Origin: an uncultured bacterium
GTDB taxonomy: Bacteria > Verrucomicrobiota > Kiritimatiellia > RFP12 > UBA1067
Direction: 5' to 3'
Length of the DNA: 36,454 nucleotides
Assembly: GCA_902776615.1 (NCBI GenBank)
Contig: CACYQU010000017.1
Location: forward strand, 1 to 36,454
Each line of letters opens with the position of its first letter. The stretch's first letter is position 1. This document shows positions 17,349 through 24,564 of the stretch, piece by piece. The position numbers and the translations under genes were made by a program. The notes below the pieces were generated by a model. The model was given only the letters and a program-made list of their open reading frames with translations. It was not told the origin of the DNA and did no database searches.

Positions 17349-17600
17349 TCAGTACATCTTCTCGTACTCGCCCTTGGCGACGCGCTTCAGCGTGTGGAAG
17401 CCCGCCCGCTTGGCCCGATAGTGCAGATCGGTCTTGGAATGCGTAAGACCCGGCGGACACATCACTCTGAACACTTCGGTGTGGCAGTAGGGACATCTCG
17501 TCAAATGCTCTTCGCTGAGCGATTGGGCGATTTCGAATCCGGCGCGGCATTTCTCGCATCCGCTTTCGGGATTCTTCGCCTCGTATACGTAGAGCGGCAT
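17349..17600 (-). CDS. FmdB-like zinc ribbon protein
   Basis: An 83-aa protein beginning MPLYVYEAKNP, with paired CxxC motifs, CEKC near residue 16 and CPYC near residue 36, spaced as in FmdB-type regulatory zinc ribbons (usual start MPxYxYxC). The C-terminal half (FRVMCPPGLTHSKTDLHYR and on) is basic and unlike known domains. The ATG at 17600 is preceded by GGGAAGGGGG and overlaps the aroQ stop (TGATG), so translation is coupled; a TTG six bases upstream is a possible alternative. The function is unknown; nucleic-acid or metal-linked regulation is the usual guess. Confidence 0.75.
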   Translation of the reverse strand: MPLYVYEAKNPESGCEKCRAGFEIAQSLSEEHLTRCPYCHTEVFRVMCPPGLTHSKTDLHYRAKRAGFHTLKRVAKGEYEKMY

Positions 17601-18034
17601 CAGCAAGCCCCCTTCCCGGCGACATGCCTGATCGCATCTGCGTACGACTCGAAGCCGCGTCCTTTGAAAGTCGCCTCCGCTGCCATGGAAACGTAGGAGA
17701 GATGGCGGAAAGGCTCCCTTTCGGACGGATCGGACAAATGCACTTCGATCGTCCTCACGCCAACCGCCTTTATGGCGTCGAGTATCGCGACGGAAGTATG
17801 CGTGTATGCGGCGGCGTTGAGGATTATCGCGTCATACTCGCCGCGCGCCTGCTGTATCCATGTCACAAGCTCGCCCTCGTGGTTCGACTGGCGCACTTCG
17901 GCGCTTGCCCCGGCGGCAGCGGCCGTCTCGCGCACGAACGCCTCCAGCTCGGCGTATGTGCGACGGCCGTATATCGCCGGCTCGCGCACGCCGAGCATGT
18001 TCAGGTTGGGTCCGTTAAGAACAAGAATTTTCAT
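17600..18034 (-). CDS. aroQ: type II 3-dehydroquinate dehydratase
   Basis: A 144-aa AroQ that dehydrates 3-dehydroquinate to 3-dehydroshikimate in the shikimate pathway. The start MKILVLNGPNLNMLGVREP is diagnostic and is followed by the catalytic YG lid (AIYGRRTYAEL). QSNHEGELVTWIQQA, the substrate-binding NAAAYTHTSVAILDAI and EVHLSDPSEREPFRH follow in the normal order. Length is standard for the dodecameric type II enzyme. It begins three bases after the stop of the fucokinase gene and overlaps the zinc-ribbon gene by one base, so the run is tightly packed. Confidence 0.96.
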   Translation of the reverse strand: MKILVLNGPNLNMLGVREPAIYGRRTYAELEAFVRETAAAAGASAEVRQSNHEGELVTWIQQARGEYDAIILNAAAYTHTSVAILDAIKAVGVRTIEVHLSDPSEREPFRHLSYVSMAAEATFKGRGFESYADAIRHVAGKGAC

Positions 18035-18037
18035 AAG

Positions 18038-20065
18038 TCAGATGTCCAGCGCAAAGTTGTAGCACCTGCCGCCGTTTCCTGCAGCGGCCAGCACCTTCTC
18101 CATTTTATACTTCGCCGCGCGCGACTTCGCAACGGCGAAGAGAAATCCTCCACCGCCTGCGCCGGCAAGCGAAACGGCCTCTGTCCACGGCGCGATTCGC
18201 GCGATTATGCTCTCCACCTGCGGGTTGGTGCTTCCCGGATCGAGCGCCTTCTTGTTCATCCAGTACGCGTTAACGGCGGCAGCGAATCCGCGCCAGTCGC
18301 CGCGCGACACCGAGCGGAAGCAGGCCACGGCATCCCGCTTGAGAGTTGAAACTATCGCATGGGCGATACCGTATGGGTTGGCCGCGTAAAAAGCGAGAAC
18401 TCCGCGCAGCACATTGCGCGCCATGCGCTTCTGTCCGGTGAAGTACAACACTCCCCTGTCGCGCAGATACGCGGCAAAGGCCTTCTCCGCCTTGGGGGAA
18501 AGGCGACGCACGCGAAACGCCTGCTCCTCGCCCTTTTGGGTTTCGATCAGCTTCACGCCCGGATACAACGCGCCCATTTGGTCCTGCCAGCCGCCGCCCG
18601 TTCGCATCTCCTGCTCCAGCCGCAGCGTCGCCATTGCGACGGAATCGGGGTCGTGCGGACGCCCCGCAACCGTGAGAAGCGCCTGCACAAGCGCCGCGCC
18701 AAGGATGGAGCTGGTGCCCATTCCGCTTCCTTTCGGAACATCGGCGAATATCCTTATGTCAAGTCCACCCTGCGAAAACGCATAGCCGGTGACGGCAAGT
18801 GCGCTTTTCACGAGGGCGCACCAGTCGTGAGGATCCTTCTCGCCGTAAATCTCCGCGCGCGTCGTGAGAACGCCCTTTTCCGCGAGGTCAACGCTTTCGA
18901 CGCGCACCTCGCGCGCAGGTATGCGGGCCACCTCCACGACTACCGGACGACACCCCTCAAGCCTCACTGCGGCGTTCATCACCGCGCCGCCCATCTCGTA
19001 GCAGATCGGCGGCGTGTCGCTCCATCCGCCGGCGAGGTCTATGCGAAGCGGCAACTCCACGCGCACACGCGAGCGCATTGAAATGAGCCTGGCGTAGTTG
19101 ACGCGCTTCATCTTTTCGGCGAGGCCGTGCTTTTCCCAAAGGCCGTCCGTCTTGAAGTTGTCGTCTATGCGATACCGTAGATCGTACCATTCGTCTTCGC
19201 CAAGAGGCAGGCACGTAAGGCATTCGCCCTTGGCGAGCGACAGTCTTGCGAAACGTCCCGGCGGAACATTGGTCACGATATTCTCGCCTGCGAGGTCGAG
19301 CTTGCACGACACGGCATCCACATAAGTGTTTCCGTCGCCGAGCCTTGAAAGGAGTTCGCGCGAAGAACCTATGTGGAAGAATACGCACTTCGGCATCACG
19401 TTCACGCTGAAAGGGGCGAATCCCGCGAGAAGCATCTTGGGGAATTCGTCGTATATGTCGCCCTCTACAGGCAGCGACTTCATCTTTTCGGCCGTCGGCC
19501 AGTCGATGAACATTATTCCGGTGTCGATCAGATGGCGCCCCTTCGACACCTCTGGCTTCTGCAGAAAGTCCCTTACGCGCAACACGCCTCTCGCCGACGC
19601 GCCCCCTTCGGCCACGTACACGCCGTGGCGGCGCGCCTCGAACGGACCGTCTGGATATGCAACCCCCGTAACTCCTTTCGCGGTGAAGTCGGCCGAGGCG
19701 TAGTCGAAATCGAGCAGCACGTCGCCTGAGCATACGAGCAGTCCGCCTTTCGCCGGCAGCGAAAGCTTCTCCATCGTTTCGACTATGTGGGCGAACATGC
19801 TGCGTCCGTCGCGCATCGGCACGAACGCCTTGCCCATGGCTGCGTATCCGGGCGTTCGCCTTGCGTCCCCACCCGAATGGCACACGAGAACCCTGCCCGA
19901 AAGGCCTCGTAGTTTGCGGAGCGCGTTCACGGTTGCGCCAAGCGATCCCACGCGGCGTCCGCCGGGGTCGGCTATCACCACAACCCGGCTGTCGCCGCGC
20001 GTCTGCGCACGATAGCCCCTAGCCTGCGCCTCGTTTGCCGCAGTTACCACAATTTTGTCGAACAT
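18038..20065 (-). CDS. bifunctional fucokinase / fucose-1-phosphate guanylyltransferase-like
   Basis: A 675-aa protein joining an N-terminal pyrophosphorylase-like region (about residues 1-340) and a C-terminal GHMP kinase (about 350-675). The kinase part shows RIDLAGGWSDTPPICYEMGG, the ATP loop PKGSGMGTSSILGAALV, and LAGAGGGGFLF. The N-terminal half has SLGATVNALRKL and LLVCSGDVLLDFDY, like the Fkp/FKGP fucose salvage enzymes that make GDP-fucose. It is shorter than the Bacteroides Fkp I recall (about 950 residues), mostly in the N-terminal half. GDP-fucose would serve surface glycans. The start is ATG at 20065, with GTG at 20071 also possible given GGAGG upstream. Part of the GDPD-to-tadA run. 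Confidence 0.85.
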   Translation of the reverse strand: MFDKIVVTAANEAQARGYRAQTRGDSRVVVIADPGGRRVGSLGATVNALRKLRGLSGRVLVCHSGGDARRTPGYAAMGKAFVPMRDGRSMFAHIVETMEKLSLPAKGGLLVCSGDVLLDFDYASADFTAKGVTGVAYPDGPFEARRHGVYVAEGGASARGVLRVRDFLQKPEVSKGRHLIDTGIMFIDWPTAEKMKSLPVEGDIYDEFPKMLLAGFAPFSVNVMPKCVFFHIGSSRELLSRLGDGNTYVDAVSCKLDLAGENIVTNVPPGRFARLSLAKGECLTCLPLGEDEWYDLRYRIDDNFKTDGLWEKHGLAEKMKRVNYARLISMRSRVRVELPLRIDLAGGWSDTPPICYEMGGAVMNAAVRLEGCRPVVVEVARIPAREVRVESVDLAEKGVLTTRAEIYGEKDPHDWCALVKSALAVTGYAFSQGGLDIRIFADVPKGSGMGTSSILGAALVQALLTVAGRPHDPDSVAMATLRLEQEMRTGGGWQDQMGALYPGVKLIETQKGEEQAFRVRRLSPKAEKAFAAYLRDRGVLYFTGQKRMARNVLRGVLAFYAANPYGIAHAIVSTLKRDAVACFRSVSRGDWRGFAAAVNAYWMNKKALDPGSTNPQVESIIARIAPWTEAVSLAGAGGGGFLFAVAKSRAAKYKMEKVLAAAGNGGRCYNFALDI

Positions 20066-20098
20066 ATACACCAAATCCTCCAGTGATTCAAACGGAAA

Positions 20099-21409
20099 TC
20101 AATCGCGACGGTCGCCATAACCATCGGCGCGGGCGGACCACGCGCAGAGGAACAGCACCATGCCTACGATGGCGAAGCCGGCGATGGAGCAGAGAGTAAC
20201 GCCCCAGCCGAAATGCTCCTTGATGAACGCAATACCGATACCGGAGACTATCGTGGAAGCGTAACCCATGATGCCGGTGAAGCCGTTCGCCATCGCCGCG
20301 GCCTCCTTGGTCGCCTGGTTCGCGGCGACGATTCCGATAAGCGCCTGGGGACCGTATATGCAGAACCCCGCGCCCATCAGCAGAAGCGGCGCCGCCCACG
20401 CCGGCGCGCCGTCCGGCAGATACCAGAAGCCGAACGCGAAAAGCGCCGCAAACAGCATGCAGAACACGCACGTTCTCACGCCGCGGCCTTTGAACACTTT
20501 GTCGGTTATCCACCCTGCGAAAATGGTGCCGACGACGGCCGCAAGCTCGAAGCCGATTATCATGAGCCCACCCTTCGCGACCGGGATTCCCTTGTATTGC
20601 TTGAGGAAAGTCGGGCCCCAGTCGAGGAATCCGAAACGGACTATGTATACGAAGAAGTTCGCCGTCGCCACGAGCCATATCACCTTGTTGCCGAAAACGA
20701 GACGGCGCCGGTCGGCGGTCGTTATTTTCCTCTCTCCTGTTCCCCGCTCCCCGTTCCCCGTTCCCTGTTCCCCGTTCCCCGTTCCCTGTTCCCCGATCTC
20801 AAGCTCGGGGAGTCCGTCCTCGGAGGGAGAATCCTTCACGCAGATGAAGCAAAAGACCGCCGCGACGCCGGCCAGCGCCGCAGGTATGTAGAAGCACCAT
20901 CTCCAGCCGAGACCCCACGCGAATATCAGGGAGCACAGCCCAAGCGCGCCGAACGCGCCGAACGAGTGGCTTGTGTTCCAGATGGACATCTTGGTCGCCA
21001 GCTCTTTGGGATGGATCCAGTGCGTGAGCATCTTCGCGCACGGAGGAAAGCCCATACCCTGCGTCCAACCGTTGAGAATCCAAAACGCCGCGAACATGAG
21101 CGTAACCGTCGAGCAGCCGAAGAGAAGGTTCATCAACGCCGAGAGCGCGAGGCCGATGGACATGAAAATGCGCCCGTTGAGACGGTCTGCCCAGAATCCG
21201 TTCACAAACCGGCTCACGCCGTAGAGTACGCCGTGAACCGTCATTATCGTGCCGAGCGCGTATGTGGATATCGCGCCTTCCTCCAGCATGTACGGCTGGG
21301 CCATCGAAAGGTTCTTGCGCGTCACATAGAAGAACGCGTAGGCTATCATGCTGCAGAGAATGAATCTCCACTGTCCCTTGTTGAACCGCTTCTGCTCCTC
21401 GACTGTCAT
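20099..21409 (-). CDS. MFS transporter, organophosphate:phosphate antiporter (GlpT/UhpT) type
   Basis: A 436-aa major facilitator with about 12 membrane segments. FNKGQWRFILCSMIAYAFFYVTRKNLSMAQ at the N-terminus and the GlpT/UhpT-like SRFVNGFWADRLNGRIFM loop point to the organophosphate:phosphate antiporter family. Others include WILNGWTQGMGFPPCAKML and the C-terminal FCIYGPQALIGIVA signature. The central cytoplasmic loop (about residues 205-227) is a GEQGTGN-type repeat encoded by 7-bp DNA units (20733-20795). The start at 21409 follows AAAGGAGG with eight-base spacing. It lies 32 bp after the GDPD-HAD lipoprotein gene, so glycerol-3-phosphate uptake is a plausible role; hexose phosphate is an alternative. 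Confidence 0.85.
   Translation of the reverse strand: MTVEEQKRFNKGQWRFILCSMIAYAFFYVTRKNLSMAQPYMLEEGAISTYALGTIMTVHGVLYGVSRFVNGFWADRLNGRIFMSIGLALSALMNLLFGCSTVTLMFAAFWILNGWTQGMGFPPCAKMLTHWIHPKELATKMSIWNTSHSFGAFGALGLCSLIFAWGLGWRWCFYIPAALAGVAAVFCFICVKDSPSEDGLPELEIGEQGTGNGEQGTGNGERGTGERKITTADRRRLVFGNKVIWLVATANFFVYIVRFGFLDWGPTFLKQYKGIPVAKGGLMIIGFELAAVVGTIFAGWITDKVFKGRGVRTCVFCMLFAALFAFGFWYLPDGAPAWAAPLLLMGAGFCIYGPQALIGIVAANQATKEAAAMANGFTGIMGYASTIVSGIGIAFIKEHFGWGVTLCSIAGFAIVGMVLFLCAWSARADGYGDRRD
20733..20795. repeat. 7-bp tandem repeat inside the MFS gene
   Basis: About nine heptamers of the type TTCCCCG/TTCCCTG run in tandem (plus strand). Because 7 is not a multiple of 3, three units encode a seven-residue GEQGTGN or GERGTGE block, and loss or gain of one unit would shift the frame. 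Similar heptamer tandem repeats are known from filamentous cyanobacteria. Confidence 0.85.
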
Positions 21410-21441
21410 GTCAACGGCCTCCTTTCTCAACGGCCCGTGGA

Positions 21442-22986
21442 TTACTTGAGCAATACGCCGACGGCTTCGGCGAACTTCTTGTAGTCGGTTATCACGATGT
21501 GGTCCATGCCCTTGATGCGCACGTGGCTGTCGCCGCCGCCATCCGCGAAGTCGTCGCCGATGAAGACTACGTCATCGAGCGTGTAGCCGTGGTCTTCGGC
21601 CCAGGCGAGGGTCGCGTCGTACTTGTTGTATTCCTTGCCGGCGAAGTCGAACGATGTCGAGCCGCCGATGTATACGGAGAAGTCCTTGAAGATGTCGCAC
21701 ACTTCCGGGTACATGGCGCGGCGCTTTTTGCGGTCGGGGTCGAAAGCGACCTTGTGCTCGGCGGAGGGTGCAGTTCCAAGCAGCCCGAACGTCACCATGC
21801 CAGACGCATGGAACTCCAGCGGCTCGCCCTCGTATTCGGTATAGCCATACTTCTGGCGCAGACAATCGGTCTTCTCGCGGAAGAATGCGCGATCGACCTC
21901 GTTCGTGACGGCCTTGACGATTCTGAAGTTGCCGTCGGCAGCCTCCGCGACCTGCATGCCGTAGTTGCCCACGATATCGATCGGATAATCGCCCATCTGC
22001 CTGTAGATGCGAGGCGCGTTTCCAGCCCCGATCATGACGCACTTGTACTTCGCATCAAGCGCCTTCAGCGCAGCGAGGTTGTGCTCTGGTATCGACGAAC
22101 GGTGCTGGCAGAGCGTTGCATCGAGATCCATCGCGACAACTTTCTTCGGCCTGCCCTCTATCGCTCGCTTGAGAAGCATCGGGTAGTCGCTGGTCACGCG
22201 ATCCGCTCCCTTCGCGGCGCATTCGTCCCACGTCTCCTTGTTCTGGCACATCCAGAGGGTGACGGTAAGCCCGGCCCTGTGGGCGCTGTCCACCATCTCC
22301 TTCGTGGTTCCGTTGGCGAGCGGCGCGACGCAGCTGCAACCGAGGGCGACCGCCTCGTCGATGAACTCCTGCGTGAGGGGCTTCGCCGTTATGTGGCCGA
22401 CGGGCGCGGCGGGGTCTACGCGGCGCATCGACTTGATCGTCTCGGCGCTGAAGCTTGTGAAGGCGTAGGTGCCGGGCTTGAGCATGCGCTTCGCGGTGAC
22501 GTTTAGCGCGAGGCAGTATTCCGCGAGAACCTCGGGCGTGTAGAACGGCGAGGGATACGCCTTCATCTCCAGCTCGATGAAGAAGTCGTCGCGACCGACG
22601 AAAGGCGCCAGCACTTCCTCAAGCGTCGGGGCCGGCTCGGAACACGCCTGCAGGCGGCACTTGCGGAACTCTTCAAGCGTCATCTCCTCGACGACGCCCG
22701 TACCGTCCGTCGTGCGCTCGACGCGCGCATCGTGCATGACGACAAGGTTGTGATCCTTCGTGAAGCGGATATCCGTCTCAAAACCGCGAATACCGTTCGC
22801 GAGACAAAGCGCGAAACCGCCCGGGGCGTTGTCGTCGTATTCTCCGCGGCTACCGCGATGCGCCTGCACAAGAGGCCCGCCGGCGGTATGCAGCGTGGCA
22901 TTCGACGTGGGCACAGCCCGAGTCGCACACCCAAAAACAAGCGCCACCGCGGCAAGCGCAGCGCAAAACTCAAATCTGTTCATCAT
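21442..22986 (-). CDS. lipoprotein fusion: GDPD phosphodiesterase plus PMM-like HAD phosphatase
   Basis: A 514-aa protein with a lipoprotein-like signal (AALAAVALVFGC, Cys near residue 19). Residues about 40-285 are a glycerophosphodiester phosphodiesterase: VQAHRGS, the metal-binding FETDIRFTKDHNLVVMHD and FIELEMKAY. Residues about 287-514 are a HAD-IIB phosphatase closest in pattern to eukaryotic phosphomannomutase: MDLDATLC (nucleophile motif DxDxT), IDIVGNYGMQ, LEFHASGMVTFGLLG, YIGGSTSFDFAGKEYNKYDA and VFIGDDFADGGGDSH. All catalytic acids are kept. It may cleave a glycerophosphodiester and then dephosphorylate the product, before uptake by the adjacent GlpT-like carrier (inference). GGAG precedes the ATG. 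Promoter at 23020-23048. Confidence 0.87.
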   Translation of the reverse strand: MMNRFEFCAALAAVALVFGCATRAVPTSNATLHTAGGPLVQAHRGSRGEYDDNAPGGFALCLANGIRGFETDIRFTKDHNLVVMHDARVERTTDGTGVVEEMTLEEFRKCRLQACSEPAPTLEEVLAPFVGRDDFFIELEMKAYPSPFYTPEVLAEYCLALNVTAKRMLKPGTYAFTSFSAETIKSMRRVDPAAPVGHITAKPLTQEFIDEAVALGCSCVAPLANGTTKEMVDSAHRAGLTVTLWMCQNKETWDECAAKGADRVTSDYPMLLKRAIEGRPKKVVAMDLDATLCQHRSSIPEHNLAALKALDAKYKCVMIGAGNAPRIYRQMGDYPIDIVGNYGMQVAEAADGNFRIVKAVTNEVDRAFFREKTDCLRQKYGYTEYEGEPLEFHASGMVTFGLLGTAPSAEHKVAFDPDRKKRRAMYPEVCDIFKDFSVYIGGSTSFDFAGKEYNKYDATLAWAEDHGYTLDDVVFIGDDFADGGGDSHVRIKGMDHIVITDYKKFAEAVGVLLK

Positions 22987-23019
22987 AACGCAATCTCCTT
23001 TTCGGTTGTAATGTTTTGT

Positions 23020-23048
23020 AGTATAGCAAATTCCGATTTTGCACGCAA
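23020..23048 (-). promoter_or_regulatory. promoter of the GDPD-HAD to tadA run
   Basis: Minus strand: -35 TTGCGT (23043-23048), 17-bp spacer, TGC-extended -10 TATACT (23020-23025). The leader of about 30 nt has GGAG before the ATG at 22986. Confidence 0.65.
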
Positions 23049-23168
23049 ACTGGGGTCAAGCCCATCTAACATCACGTGTCAACGCTTGTGAACCATAATC
23101 GCCAGATCGGCCGGCTTTGACGGATGTTGGAGATGAGATGCGATGAAAGCCTGGAACACTTCGAATAC

Positions 23169-23247
23169 ATCTCACGCAAAGTCCGCCAAGTTCGCAATGT
23201 CATCCTATAATTATTACTTCGCGTACTTCGCGAACTTGGCGTGAGAT
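23169..23247. repeat. long imperfect inverted repeat
   Basis: CGCCAAGTTCGC (23184-23195) pairs with GCGAACTTGGCG (23230-23241), and the outer ATCTCACGC (23169-23177) pairs with GCGTGAGAT (23239-23247), sharing three bases. The right arm is built of 9-bp steps of the type CTTCGCGWA. The loop is AT-rich. Part of the structured intergenic region. Confidence 0.75.
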
Positions 23248-23308
23248 AAACGGTTTCGGGGGCTGTCCACGGTTGCTTTTCAGTAGGGCGGTTGCGACTG
23301 GCGAGTCG

Positions 23309-23571
23309 GCCATGGACCCCATGGCAGATTCGTATGGCGGCATGAGTAATTTACCCCTAGGGATAAATGATAAAAACCCTAAGGGTAAACAATAAAAACC
23401 CTAAGGGTAAATAATAAAAACCCTTAGGGTAAAATGCTTTCACCCTTAGGGTAAATAAAGGCCACCCTTAAAGGTGAACAAATGAGGCTTAATTATGATC
23501 CGTTTCCGGCAAATAGCGTCGGCGTCTGAGATCGTCATCACATTCTTCGGATGCCATGGAGTCCCCATGGC
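23309..23571. repeat. six palindromic units on a 22-bp period between two matching palindromes
   Basis: Six units centred near 23358, 23381, 23403, 23425, 23447 and 23469 each hold CCCTAGGG, CCCTAAGGG, CCCTTAGGG or a decayed form, joined by A/T-rich linkers such as TAAAAATTT-like runs and TAAACAATAAAA. Outside them lie two near-identical palindromes, GCCATGGACCCCATGGC (23309-23325) and GCCATGGAGTCCCCATGGC (23553-23571). Short open frames run in (ATG at 23342, encoding MSNLPLGINDKNPKGKQ), but none is convincing. It resembles an iteron or centromere-like protein-binding array. No spacers, so not CRISPR. Confidence 0.85.
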
Positions 23572-23604
23572 GGTCACAAGCCGCGCTCCCGGCGCAAACA
23601 CGTT

Positions 23605-24561
23605 CTATTTGAAGAACCTGAGTGTACCGCTGGGAGAAATCGCAAGCTCACGGCGAAAGTCGATAAGCCTGATCTGCGGAACATGTCCGTAGGGGAAGCC
23701 CTTGAACGATGGGCATTCCAGCCGCGCCGCGAATTCGCGCACAATCGCCTCGACCGCCGCGCGGTCGTCGCCCTTGTGCTGGAAGTTGCAAAACACTACC
23801 GCCGCCGCGCCATTCAGAAAGCCGCCGTCGAGCAGTCCGTCAAAGCACTGGCGAACCTTCTGTGGCGGATACTTCGCCGTGCATTCGATGAACACTATGC
23901 GTCCTGCGGTGGACGGCATAAGCCCCATGCGCGACAGCCTGTAAAGCCGCTCCAAATGTCCGCCCACGGGAAATCCGCGAACGCCACGCTCCGGTATTGC
24001 GCCGCAAAGCGGCTCGACATTTACCGGCGGAAGCTCCTCGCCTGAAAGCGCCGAGAAAAACCAGTCGCGGGCGGCGGACGTGAGGCGGTCCGCATAGGAG
24101 AGCGTCGGGCCAGACAAAGGGTGCCCTACACCTTTCGCCAGCATAGCATTGAGAAGAACCGTAACGTCGCTGAAGCCAACAACCGGCATATCCGGCCGTT
24201 TGCGGAGCGAGTCCCAATCGAGAAGCGGCACGACATCCGCCGCGCCCTGCCCTCCTCGCGAAAAGACGAGAAGGTCTATTTCAGGGTCCAGCCAGAATTT
24301 CTCCAGCAGTCGCGCGCGCTCGGCCGCAGAGATAACCTTCGGGCCAGGAACGTTCGGCGCGACCTTCACCCGATATCCGGCACGCACAAGAAAGTTAGTT
24401 CCTGAAACGAGCTGGTCGGCCGGTATGATGCTAGATATCGAAACAACCCCAACCGTCTTGCCTTGTGGCGCGACTGGCTTCGCGCCGTCCGCCGCGACTG
24501 ACGCCGACGAGACGCACAGCGCGGCGGCAAAGAGAGCCTGAATGGGGAATTGCGATTTCAA
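23605..24561 (-). CDS. exported LD-carboxypeptidase-like (peptidase S66) protein
   Basis: A 318-aa protein with a signal peptide (ALFAAALCVSSASVAAD). It matches the LdcA/MccF serine peptidase family. LLVFSRGGQGAADVVPLLDW is the family turn. The nucleophile serine is in VVGFSDVTVLLNA (near residue 132). VFIECTAKYPP carries the catalytic Glu, and the His is in GFPYGHVPQIRL near the C-terminus. LdcA enzymes cut the L,D-bond in murein tetrapeptides; family members are usually cytoplasmic, so the signal peptide suggests a periplasmic role. The start is TTG, three bases after the PATR gene stop, with no clear ribosome-binding site, suggesting translational coupling. Confidence 0.85.
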   Translation of the reverse strand: MKSQFPIQALFAAALCVSSASVAADGAKPVAPQGKTVGVVSISSIIPADQLVSGTNFLVRAGYRVKVAPNVPGPKVISAAERARLLEKFWLDPEIDLLVFSRGGQGAADVVPLLDWDSLRKRPDMPVVGFSDVTVLLNAMLAKGVGHPLSGPTLSYADRLTSAARDWFFSALSGEELPPVNVEPLCGAIPERGVRGFPVGGHLERLYRLSRMGLMPSTAGRIVFIECTAKYPPQKVRQCFDGLLDGGFLNGAAAVVFCNFQHKGDDRAAVEAIVREFAARLECPSFKGFPYGHVPQIRLIDFRRELAISPSGTLRFFK

Positions 24562-24564
24562 GTT

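Noticed and set aside
20213..21484. Plus-strand open frame of 423 codons
   Set aside because: Antisense to the MFS transporter gene with no domain motifs; the transporter frame is supported by membrane segments and a ribosome-binding site.
23354..23475. CRISPR array
   Set aside because: The linkers are near-identical A/T-rich sequence, not unique spacers, and units are too short.
23495..23692. 65-codon plus-strand ORF after the palindromic array
   Set aside because: Its second half is antisense to the end of the LdcA-like gene, and there is no ribosome-binding site; kept only as part of the repeat element description.
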